Assembly (NCBI GenBank): GCA_017550055.1
Contig: JAFYMM010000055.1
Location: 1 to 12,555 of the forward strand
Reading direction: 5' to 3'
Source of the DNA: Paludibacteraceae bacterium
Lineage (GTDB): Bacteria; Bacteroidota; Bacteroidia; Bacteroidales; Paludibacteraceae
DNA length: 12,555 nucleotides
Part shown: one piece after another, positions 7,272 to 12,555 of the stretch
How the letters are laid out: each line of letters starts with the position of its first letter
Numbering within the stretch: the stretch's first letter is position 1
Position numbers and translations under genes: made by a program
The notes under the pieces: model-generated
Seen by the model: only the letters and a program-made list of their open reading frames with translations
The model's database searches: none
Told to the model about the DNA's origin: nothing

Positions 7272-7568
7272 TTATTTATTAACCACAAAGTCGAGAGCTA
7301 TACTGCTTTGAGCCACTGCGTGCATGTGTTTTTTTACGATATTGCAGTGATACATATCTTGTTGATATACTTCGAGAGCAGCCCAATCCTCTACCAAAAC
7401 TTCGAGAATAATATCATACGAACGAGCAGAGTGCAATTCGTCGCAATTTACTTGAACATCAAGTGCAGTAGGCACTTTGCCACGCATTGACAACAATACA
7501 TTTTTAGTCTCTTCAATCAATTTAGCTGTAGGTTCAGCCAATTTGAAACATACGATATGCTTTACCAT
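7272..7568 (-). CDS. Dabb (stress-responsive A/B barrel) domain protein
   Basis: A 98-residue single-domain protein of the dimeric alpha-beta barrel type. It starts MVKHIVCFKL, has SYDIILEVLVEDWAALEVYQQD in the middle, then HCNIVKKHM, and ends SSIALDFVVNK, which is the strand-helix pattern of Dabb proteins. Family members usually form small dimers. Some are linked to stress and a few to small-molecule chemistry, but none of that can be assigned here. It lies between the carbonic anhydrase-like gene (40-nt gap filled by 7-nt repeats) and the cyclase (10-nt gap), so cotranscription with both is likely. No signal peptide or metal-site motif is seen. Confidence 0.82.
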   Translation of the reverse strand: MVKHIVCFKLAEPTAKLIEETKNVLLSMRGKVPTALDVQVNCDELHSARSYDIILEVLVEDWAALEVYQQDMYHCNIVKKHMHAVAQSSIALDFVVNK

Positions 7569-7611
7569 AGTGATTAGTTATTAATGAATAGTTAATAGTT
7601 ATTAGTGATTA
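7567..7611 (-). repeat. Heptameric tandem repeat that spans the whole intergenic gap, including stop and start codons
   Basis: Plus-strand 7-nt steps from 7567 are ATAGTGA, TTAGTTA, TTAATGA, ATAGTTA, ATAGTTA, TTAGTGA and a partial TTA. The left end contains two bases of the Dabb start codon (7566-7568). The right end contains the carbonic anhydrase stop codon (7609-7611). The first 33 nt are identical to 2206-2238. Confidence 0.8.
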
Positions 7612-8127
7612 TTCTTCTGTGTACCAACTAGCATACATTGCGTAGTTGTGAGCAATTTTTTGGTTGATTTCTTTTGCTTGTTCAGGAGCTACTTCTTTGA
7701 CTTGTTTTGCTGGAACGCCCGCCCAAATTGTGTTTGGTGGCACGATTGTTCCACTAAGCACCAAAGCGTTAGCAGCAATGATAGCACCAGCACCAACCAC
7801 AGCACCATCGAGAACAGTAGAACCCATACCGATAAGGGCATAGTCTTCGATTTTAGCACCATGGATTGTAACATTATGACCCACGCTGACATAATCGCCA
7901 ATCTCGATTGTAGATTTTTGATATAGAGTGTGAAGCACTGCGCCGTCTTGAATATTCACATGGTTGCCAATACGAATAGAATTGACATCGCCACGTAACA
8001 CAGCATTGAACCAAATACTGCAACCATCGCCAATCACGGTATCGCCAATGATTGTTGCGTTGTCGGCAAGATAGCAATCTTTGCCTATTTCTGGAGTAAA
8101 TCCTCTAACTGATTTTATAAGAGCCAT
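7609..8127 (-). CDS. Gamma-class carbonic anhydrase-like hexapeptide-repeat protein (YrdA/PaaY type)
   Basis: A 172-residue left-handed beta-helix protein that normally forms a trimer. Hexapeptide repeats run from about residue 20 to 125 (for example IIGDTVIGDG, IRIGNHVNIQ, TIEIGDYVSV). The three histidines that bind the metal between subunits in gamma carbonic anhydrases are in place: His66 (AVLHT), His84 (VGHNV) and His89 (TIHG). The C-terminal helix follows WAGVPAKQVKEV. Family members either hydrate CO2 or act on thioesters, and many have no measured activity, so the reaction is uncertain. ATG at 8127 gives the family-typical MALIKSVRGFTPEIG. It is the first gene after the fabF terminator. 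I see no clear TTTG/TAnnTTTG promoter in front of it. Confidence 0.88.
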   Translation of the reverse strand: MALIKSVRGFTPEIGKDCYLADNATIIGDTVIGDGCSIWFNAVLRGDVNSIRIGNHVNIQDGAVLHTLYQKSTIEIGDYVSVGHNVTIHGAKIEDYALIGMGSTVLDGAVVGAGAIIAANALVLSGTIVPPNTIWAGVPAKQVKEVAPEQAKEINQKIAHNYAMYASWYTEE

Positions 8128-8155
8128 TTTTTGAGTTGAAAGTTGAAAATTAAAA
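8128..8155 (-). repeat. Short heptameric repeat before the carbonic anhydrase-like gene
   Basis: Two exact copies of GTTGAAA (8135-8141 and 8142-8148) are followed by a related ATTAAAA. On the coding strand this reads TTTCAACTTTCAAC a few bases before the ATG at 8127. Confidence 0.6.
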
Positions 8156-8192
8156 AAATATTTCTATAGCGACTATAGTTTCTATATGCTAC

Positions 8193-8249
8193 AAAAAAGA
8201 ATAAGCATCTGATTCAGCCCTGCAAAAACAGACCAAACCAAATGCTTAT
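8193..8249 (-). terminator. Probable terminator downstream of fabF
   Basis: On the minus strand ATAAGCATTTG (8249-8239) pairs with CAGATGCTTAT (8211-8201), 11 bp with one G-U pair, around a 27-nt loop. TTCTTTTTT follows. It lies 26 nt after the fabF stop. The loop is long, but the T tract makes a terminator the best reading. It would separate acpP-fabF from the genes to the left. Confidence 0.65.
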
Positions 8250-8274
8250 ATATTTTATATTACAATAAAGTCAA

Positions 8275-9531
8275 TTAGATTTTCTTGAAAATAACGCTCG
8301 CATTGTGACCACCAAAGCCGAATGTATTCGACAATGCAGCACGTACCTCGCGTTTTTGTGCTTTATTGAATGTAAGATTTAGGTTGTAATCGATTTCAGG
8401 ATCTTCGTCGCCTTCGTGGAAGTTGATAGTTGGAGGCACAATGTCGTTCTTAACAGCAAGCACTGTAAGCATTGCTTCAACTGCACCAGCAGCACCGAGC
8501 AAGTGACCTGTCATTGATTTAGAAGATGAGATATTCAATTTATAGGCATGCTCACCAAACAATTGTTTGATAGCTTTCACCTCAGATATATCACCAAGAG
8601 GAGTAGATGTGCCGTGAACATTGATATAGTCGATATCTTCAACAGACATTTCTGCATCTTCGAGCGCATTTTTCATCACTTTATATGCACCATAACCTTC
8701 TGGGTGAGGAGCAGTCATGTGGTGAGCATCGGCACTAAGACCGCCACCAACCATTTCGGCATAGATATGAGCACCACGAGCTACCGCATGCTCATACTCT
8801 TCAAGAATAAGAGCAGCACCACCTTCGCCCATAACGAAACCATCGCGACTCTTAGAGAATGGGCGAGAAGCACCTTGAGGGTCGTCGTTGCGAGTAGAGA
8901 TAGCACGCATAGCAGAGAAACCACCGACACCACCAACAGTGAGAGCAGCCTCAGCACCACCAGCGATGATAGCATCAGCTTTTCCGAGACGAATATAGTT
9001 GAATGCATCAATCAAAGCATTTGTAGATGATGCACAAGCCGAAGTTGTAACGAAGTTAGGACCACGCAATCCGAACATGATAGAGATATGACCTACGCCA
9101 ATATCAGAAATCATTTTAGGGATGAAGAAAGGATTGAATTTTGGTCCATTATCTGGATTTTTCATATAGTAGCTATACTCCTCTTCGAAAGTACGCAAAC
9201 CACCGATACCAACGCCATAGATAACACCAATACGGTCGAGGTCTACTTTTTCCAAATCCATTTTTGAATCAGCCATAGCTTGTTTTGCAGCAGCAATAGC
9301 ATACTGGCTATAGAGGTCCATTTTGCGAGCCTCTTTAGAATCCATATAATCAGCAGCGTTGAAGTTTTTCACCTCACACGCAAACTTAGTTTTGAATTTT
9401 TCAGTATCAAAATGTGTTATAAGTCCAGCACCACTAACACCATTTACGGCATTAGTCCACACCTCTTCTACGCTATTTCCAATTGGTGTGATGGCACCTA
9501 AACCAGTAACAACTACACGTTTTAATTCCAT
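8275..9531 (-). CDS. fabF: 3-oxoacyl-[acyl-carrier-protein] synthase II (beta-ketoacyl-ACP synthase II)
   Basis: Condenses malonyl-ACP with acyl-ACP in fatty acid elongation. I set the start at ATG 9531 (418 residues, MELKRVVVTGLGAITPIGNS), which matches the family N-terminus. The open frame extends 22 codons further up, but that stretch is hydrophobic, AT-rich intergenic DNA. The Cys-His-His triad is complete: Cys166 in TTSACASSTNA, His306 in VHGTSTPLGD and His343 in SMTGHLLGAAG. The C-terminal NTFGFGGHN glycine loop is also present. It sits 113 nt after acpP, the usual partner, with a large hairpin between them and a terminator behind it. No promoter match lies between the two genes, so they are probably cotranscribed. 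Confidence 0.97.
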   Translation of the reverse strand: MELKRVVVTGLGAITPIGNSVEEVWTNAVNGVSGAGLITHFDTEKFKTKFACEVKNFNAADYMDSKEARKMDLYSQYAIAAAKQAMADSKMDLEKVDLDRIGVIYGVGIGGLRTFEEEYSYYMKNPDNGPKFNPFFIPKMISDIGVGHISIMFGLRGPNFVTTSACASSTNALIDAFNYIRLGKADAIIAGGAEAALTVGGVGGFSAMRAISTRNDDPQGASRPFSKSRDGFVMGEGGAALILEEYEHAVARGAHIYAEMVGGGLSADAHHMTAPHPEGYGAYKVMKNALEDAEMSVEDIDYINVHGTSTPLGDISEVKAIKQLFGEHAYKLNISSSKSMTGHLLGAAGAVEAMLTVLAVKNDIVPPTINFHEGDEDPEIDYNLNLTFNKAQKREVRAALSNTFGFGGHNASVIFKKI

Positions 9532-9553
9532 AAATAAAATAAATAGCAAATAA

Positions 9554-9623
9554 CGGCAAATATCGAGTAACGAGAATTGAATCAGAAATCGAATCAATTC
9601 TTGTTATTCGATATTGTCTGCCG
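9554..9623. repeat. 70-nt near-complete inverted repeat between acpP and fabF
   Basis: Arms 9559-9580 and 9594-9615 match at 20 of 22 positions. The other two are G-T on the plus strand and A-C on the transcribed minus strand. An outer CGGCA/TGCCG pair (9554-9558 with 9619-9623) extends the stem past a 3-nt bulge, and the loop is 13 nt. It ends 22 nt before the fabF start codon. As mRNA it could stabilise the acpP end, act as a partial terminator, or hinder fabF translation. Confidence 0.75.
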
Positions 9624-9644
9624 ATTTAGTATAAAAATCAGAGA

Positions 9645-9881
9645 TTAAGCTTTTGCAGCTTCGATGTGAGAAATTGCTTCACCAACAGTAGTGATTTTTT
9701 CAGCGTCTTCTTCAGCGATTTGGATATCAAATTCGCGTTCGAATTCCATGATCAATTCTACTGTATCCAATGAGTCAGCACCAAGATCGTTAGTAAAGCT
9801 TGCAGTTTCAGTTACTTCGCTAGCTTCAACACCAAGTTTTTCAACGATAATCTCTTTTACTTTGTTTGCTACTTCAGACAT
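9645..9881 (-). CDS. acpP: Acyl carrier protein
   Basis: The 78-residue acidic carrier of fatty acid synthesis. The phosphopantetheine attachment site is Ser37 in GADSLDTVELIMEFE, and the four-helix pattern and normal length are present (MSEVANKVKEIIVEKLGVE at the start, AISHIEAAKA at the end). It is the first gene of the minus-strand run and directly precedes fabF, a very common bacterial arrangement. The leader is AT-rich, with a 20-nt inverted repeat at 9941-9960. The promoter is not clear: the best -7-like site is TTACTTTG at 9994-9987, without a correctly placed TTTG. Confidence 0.98.
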   Translation of the reverse strand: MSEVANKVKEIIVEKLGVEASEVTETASFTNDLGADSLDTVELIMEFEREFDIQIAEEDAEKITTVGEAISHIEAAKA

Positions 9882-9940
9882 AATAGTAATTTTTTAGTTA
9901 GTTAATAAATTATTTTTTATTTTTCTTTGTGAAATCATAA

Positions 9941-9960
9941 TTTGATAAAAAATTATCAAA
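9941..9960. repeat. Perfect inverted repeat in the acpP upstream region
   Basis: TTTGATAA and TTATCAAA, 8-bp arms around AAAA, located 60-79 nt before the acpP start codon. It could be a repressor operator or a weak RNA hairpin. I do not recognise it as the site of a known regulator. Confidence 0.55.
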
Positions 9961-10281
9961 AAATAATCTCCAACACAAATTCGTTGCAAAGTAAATGCTT
10001 TTTTTTCAAAAAACATTATTTTTTCACTAAAAAATTGCACATTTTTGCTCAATTAGGGCAATTTGAGAAATTTTTGCCAACCTACTTTTTGGTATATTCT
10101 CACAAAGTTTATTGATTTTTAGTTAGTTATAGAAATGTTTATAAAAGTTAAAATACAGGGAGCTTTTGTTAAAAAGTGTATAAATAAAATGGGATTACCT
10201 AAAAAAGTATAAAAAAATTAGATTTTAAGAGTATCAAAAAAGAAAAAAAAGAGGAGAAAAAGAATATTTTTGAGAATATGA

Positions 10282-10312
10282 TTTGAAAAATGCAGAAAAA
10301 AATGTAACTTTG
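10282..10312 (+). promoter_or_regulatory. Bacteroides-type promoter for rsmG
   Basis: -33 TTTG at 10282-10285, a 19-nt spacer, and -7 TAACTTTG at 10305-10312. The geometry is identical to the gcvP promoter. Transcription would start near 10317, giving a leader of about 70 nt. Confidence 0.8.
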
Positions 10313-10324
10313 TACTTCAAAAAT

Positions 10325-10380
10325 GCACAAAGCAGAATGCATAATGCATAATTGACTATTCATCTCTAATCTCTAACCCA
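10325..10380 (+). repeat. Heptameric tandem repeat filling the rsmG leader
   Basis: Consecutive 7-nt units are GCACAAA, GCAGAAT, GCATAAT, GCATAAT, TGACTAT, TCATCTC, TAATCTC and TAACCCA. The array stops 6 nt before the ATG at 10387 and begins shortly after the predicted transcription start, so the leader is almost all repeat. The unit sequence changes along the array while the phase is kept. Confidence 0.7.
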
Positions 10381-10386
10381 AAACCT

Positions 10387-11007
10387 ATGGATAAGATATT
10401 AAAATATTTTCCGAATTTGACGGAAGAACAGAAGGAGCAATTTGCTGCGCTTTTTGATTTATACAAGGATTGGAACAGCAAAATCAATGTGATTTCACGC
10501 AAAGACATTGACAATCTGTACGAACACCATGTTTTGCACTCACTTTCGATAGCCAAAATTTTGCGCTTCCAGCCTGGCACGACACTTGTGGATGTGGGTA
10601 CGGGCGGTGGTTTTCCGGGTATTCCGTTGGCTATCATGTTCCCTGAATGTAAGTTTCATTTAGTGGATTCGATAGGCAAAAAGGTACGTGTAGCACAAGA
10701 GGTGGCAACTGCTATTGGGTTAAAAAACGTAACATTCCAACACGATAGAATGGAAAATGTGAAGGAGAAATATGATTTTGTGGTTTCGCGTGCAGTGATG
10801 CCATTGTCGGATTTGGTGAAATTGGTGAAGAAAAACGTAGCACAAAAGGGTGTAAATGCTTTGCCAAATGGGTTGATTTGCTTGAAAGGCGGAGAATTAC
10901 AACACGAAGTTGCACCATTCAAAAATATTTCCACCTTATATAATATAAGGGATTTTTTCAGCGAAGAGTATTTTGAAACTAAAAAAGGTGTTTATTTGCC
11001 GTTATGA
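10387..11007 (+). CDS. rsmG: 16S rRNA (guanine-527-N7)-methyltransferase RsmG
   Basis: Methylates G527 of 16S rRNA using S-adenosylmethionine. The 206-residue length is normal. The SAM-binding loop LVDVGTGGGFPGIPLAI (67-83) is the RsmG signature, with Asp94 in HLVDSIGKK as the expected ribose-binding acid and YDFVVSRAVMPL (129-140) as motif IV. The N-terminal helical part holds WNSKINVISRKD and YEHHVLHSL. The start codon follows a strong promoter and repeat leader. The last codons overlap the next gene by 4 nt (ATGA), so translation is probably coupled. In E. coli, loss of RsmG gives low-level streptomycin resistance. Confidence 0.97.
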   Translation: MDKILKYFPNLTEEQKEQFAALFDLYKDWNSKINVISRKDIDNLYEHHVLHSLSIAKILRFQPGTTLVDVGTGGGFPGIPLAIMFPECKFHLVDSIGKKVRVAQEVATAIGLKNVTFQHDRMENVKEKYDFVVSRAVMPLSDLVKLVKKNVAQKGVNALPNGLICLKGGELQHEVAPFKNISTLYNIRDFFSEEYFETKKGVYLPL

Positions 11008-11642
11008 AGATAAAACAAATACAAAATAATCCGTTTCAGGAGAATACTTACGTGGTGTGGGACGAGGCATCGATGGAGGCTGCGATAGTGGACTGCGGGG
11101 CATTGTTTCCGCAAGAGGAAGAGAGAATTGAGGCGTTTGTAAACGACAACAATCTCAAAGTTAAATACATACTAAACACACACCTACACCTTGACCACTG
11201 CTTTGGCAACCATTGGGCTGCGGGGCGTTATGGTGTTTTGCCGATGGCGCATGCCGACGACGAGACTTTGCTTGCACGAATGGGCGAGCAGGCTAGGATG
11301 TTTGGATTGCCATTTGAAGTAAAAACTGAGAAATTGGGCAAATATTTGAACGATGGGGATGTTTTGATGTTAGGCGACAATGAAATCAGAGTGATACACA
11401 CGCCAGGACATTCGCGCGGTGGATTGTGTTTTTACATACCATCGGCATCGTGGTTGATATCGGGCGACTCGCTATTTGAGGGGTCGATTGGACGCACTGA
11501 CTTGGAAGGTGGGTCGTATGCGACGCTGATAAAATCGATAACCGAGCGTTTGATGACATTGCCAGAGGAGACAATTGTGTATCCCGGTCATGGGGGTTAC
11601 ACGACCATAGGAGAGGAGAAAAAAAGCAATCCGTTCTTGTAA
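11004..11642 (+). CDS. MBL-fold metallo-hydrolase (glyoxalase II-like, YcbL type)
   Basis: A 212-residue metallo-beta-lactamase-fold enzyme. The full metal-binding set is present: THLHLDH supplies His60, His62, Asp64 and His65; HTPGHS supplies His136; SGDSLFEGSIGRTD supplies Asp155; and YPGHG supplies His196. The GSIGRTD segment and short length fit the YcbL-like, glyoxalase II-related group, which lacks the long C-terminal substrate domain of classical glyoxalase II. Thioester hydrolysis is likely, but the natural substrate is unknown. The start overlaps rsmG in ATGA, so the two form an operon. The N-terminus MKIKQIQNNPFQENTYVV is typical and there is no signal peptide. Confidence 0.9.
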   Translation: MKIKQIQNNPFQENTYVVWDEASMEAAIVDCGALFPQEEERIEAFVNDNNLKVKYILNTHLHLDHCFGNHWAAGRYGVLPMAHADDETLLARMGEQARMFGLPFEVKTEKLGKYLNDGDVLMLGDNEIRVIHTPGHSRGGLCFYIPSASWLISGDSLFEGSIGRTDLEGGSYATLIKSITERLMTLPEETIVYPGHGGYTTIGEEKKSNPFL

Positions 11643-11655
11643 AATTTCGAGACGG

Positions 11656-11780
11656 ATACACACTGTGAGTGGGTATGGTGCAGGTATGGTTATCCTATGA
11701 TGAGGTATACTAGAAGTATAGTACATCCTATATTCAGATTTTGAAATTTTTAGAACTGAATACACACTGAGAGTGTGTAT
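11656..11780. repeat. Intergenic segment bounded by two related 21-nt palindrome-like motifs
   Basis: The right motif (11760-11780) is a perfect palindrome, ATACACACT-GAG-AGTGTGTAT. The left motif (11656-11676) differs from it in two positions (centre GTG, right arm AGTGGGTAT). Both belong to the family seen at 2549-2569 and 2712-2732. Between them is a smaller hairpin, TATACT-AGA-AGTATA (11706-11720). The interior is unrelated to that of the 2549-2732 segment. No T tract follows the right palindrome, so it is not a standard terminator for the rsmG operon. Confidence 0.6.
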
Positions 11781-11835
11781 TTGAAAAGGACAAAAATAGA
11801 CAAAAAATAACAATAAATATAAAAAACAAAATATT

Positions 11836-12528
11836 ATGGAATTTCAAGCTAACGAAGGAAAAAAATTGACCATCAATATTGATGGAACAGACTATCTACG
11901 CATCCCTGTGAAAACCCACGTCGTAATGCGCGAAGACGACCTCGCAGAGGTAGTTGACAAATATACAAAAGATATTCGCCAAGAGGGTGATATTATCTTC
12001 TGCAGTGAAAAAATCGTAGCAATCACACAAGGTCGCTCGTTCCATATCAATGACATCCACCCATCGTGGTTGGCTAAATTCTTGGTGAAATTTGTATATA
12101 AATCGCCTTATGGCATCGGTCTCGGTAGCCCATATACAATGCAATTGGCTATTGAGGATGTGGGTCTTCCACGTATTTTCTTGGGTTGCCTTGCGGCTCT
12201 TGTGACTAAGCCTTTCGGCGTACGTGGTGCGTTCTACAAAGTGTGCGGTCCTCGCGCTTATGCAATTGATGGTCCATGTGAATATACTTTGCCACCATAC
12301 AATCAATATGCAAAAATGGCTCCTAAAAACCCAGATAAAGTGGCTCGCCAAATGAAAGAGAAACTCGGCAATGAGTTTATCGTATTGGATGCTAACGACT
12401 TGAATGTAGATATTCTCGGCAAATCAAGCAAATCGCTCGACGACAACTTCTTGAAAGCGTTGTTCAAAGACAATCCACTCGGTCAATCATCACAACAAAC
12501 TCCGATTGCGATTGTGAGAAAAGCGTGA
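11836..12528 (+). CDS. CofE-like protein (coenzyme F420-0:L-glutamate ligase family), function uncertain
   Basis: A 230-residue protein of the F420_ligase family. In F420 producers, CofE adds glutamates to F420-0 using GTP. Family features visible here are RIPVKTHVV (22-30), GDIIFCSEKIVAITQGRS (51-68), FYKVCGPRAYAIDGP (133-147), PPYNQYAKMAPKNPDKVA (153-170) and IVLDANDLNVDILG (182-195). The resemblance is over the full length, but Bacteroidota are not known to make F420 and no other F420 gene is in the window, so the substrate is probably different. Homologues of this kind occur in other bacteria without F420. It lies 193 nt after the hydrolase gene, past two palindromic motifs, in the same direction. 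No clear promoter was found in the gap. The leader is A-rich. Confidence 0.8.
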   Translation: MEFQANEGKKLTINIDGTDYLRIPVKTHVVMREDDLAEVVDKYTKDIRQEGDIIFCSEKIVAITQGRSFHINDIHPSWLAKFLVKFVYKSPYGIGLGSPYTMQLAIEDVGLPRIFLGCLAALVTKPFGVRGAFYKVCGPRAYAIDGPCEYTLPPYNQYAKMAPKNPDKVARQMKEKLGNEFIVLDANDLNVDILGKSSKSLDDNFLKALFKDNPLGQSSQQTPIAIVRKA

Positions 12529-12530
12529 AA

Positions 12531-12555
12531 ATAATTCATAATTCATAATTCATAA
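12531..12555 (+). repeat. Tandem ATAATTC heptamers after the CofE-like gene
   Basis: Three exact copies of ATAATTC (12531-12551) and the first 4 nt of a fourth, cut by the window end. The array begins 2 nt after the stop codon. It may belong to the leader of the next gene beyond the window. Confidence 0.8.

Larger units (their letters stand above)
9882..10386. other. AT-rich divergent intergenic region between acpP and rsmG
   Basis: About 505 nt, very AT-rich, with no credible gene on either strand. It contains the acpP leader with an inverted repeat (9941-9960), the rsmG promoter (10282-10312) and a heptameric leader repeat (10325-10380). It also has a 14-nt direct repeat TTTTTAGTTAGTTA at 9891-9904, just before the acpP start, and again at 10116-10129. 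I see nothing definite between 10130 and 10281 beyond A-rich runs. Confidence 0.7.

Noticed and set aside
7262..7288. Longer cyclase start at 7288
   Set aside because: It would overlap the Dabb gene and place nine extra residues before an otherwise ideal lipoprotein signal that starts at 7261.
7567..7611. Heptameric arrays as CRISPR or satellite-like repeats
   Set aside because: Units are 7 nt, degenerate and without spacers, and they sit between stop and start codons. No cas genes are present.
8164..8178. CTATAG-CGA-CTATAG before the carbonic anhydrase-like gene
   Set aside because: It is short, AT-rich and made of self-complementary hexamers. It could arise by chance and has no second copy to support an operator.
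9532..9597. Longer FabF start at 9597
   Set aside because: The 22 added codons encode a hydrophobic stretch not found in the family, and the MELKRVVVTGLG start at 9531 matches FabF directly.
9987..10017. Promoter for acpP on the minus strand
   Set aside because: TTACTTTG (9994-9987) departs from TAnnTTTG, and the nearest TTTG (10010-10007) leaves only 12 nt of spacing, so I did not list it as a feature.
10356..10637. 93-codon minus-strand open frame over the start of rsmG
   Set aside because: It lies antisense to the conserved rsmG SAM-binding region and has no recognisable domain, so it is a shadow of the real gene.
11760..11780. Perfect palindrome as the terminator of the rsmG-hydrolase operon
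   Set aside because: It lies about 118 nt after the hydrolase stop, has no following T tract and has relatives elsewhere that are not at gene ends. It was kept as a repeat motif instead.

Overview
The window looks like chromosomal housekeeping DNA from a member of the Bacteroidota, most likely the order Bacteroidales. The reasons are: two intergenic matches to the Bacteroides-type promoter (TTTG, 19 nt, TAnnTTTG); no convincing Shine-Dalgarno sequences before the start codons; a single-chain GcvP; and a lipoprotein glutaminyl cyclase of the type known from Porphyromonas and relatives. Genus cannot be fixed from the sequence alone. I see no mobile element genes, tRNA, rRNA, CRISPR array, phage or defence genes.

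Layout. Bases 1-2196 (minus) carry the first 732 codons of gcvP, cut by the window edge, with its promoter at 2251-2281. A non-coding, repeat-rich stretch follows (2282-2910). From 9881 leftwards to 2943 is a run of eight minus-strand genes. In transcription order they are acpP, fabF, a terminator, a gamma-class carbonic anhydrase-like protein, a Dabb-domain protein, glutaminyl cyclase, rnhB, rnc, a long-chain acyl-CoA synthetase, and a second terminator. To the right, a divergent plus-strand group has a strong promoter at 10282-10312. It contains rsmG, an MBL-fold hydrolase overlapping it by 4 nt, and after 193 nt a CofE-like protein.

How the genes relate. AcpP carries growing fatty acids, FabF elongates them, and the acyl-CoA synthetase activates free fatty acids, so the minus-strand run begins and ends with lipid metabolism. 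RNase III and RNase HII process structured RNA and RNA/DNA hybrids. RsmG methylates 16S rRNA. The cyclase probably forms pyroglutamate at the N-termini of exported proteins. GcvP feeds glycine into one-carbon metabolism.

The most notable signal is between the genes. Degenerate tandem repeats with a 7-nt period fill the 5' leaders of gcvP, the Dabb gene and rsmG, and shorter or looser versions precede the acyl-CoA synthetase and carbonic anhydrase genes. In one case the array includes both the upstream stop codon and the downstream start codon. Two leaders share a perfect 33-nt sequence. Two intergenic segments are each bounded by a pair of related 21-nt palindrome-like motifs, and a 70-nt near-complete inverted repeat separates acpP from fabF. 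I found no new multi-gene system. The repeats and the CofE-like protein are the parts worth following up.
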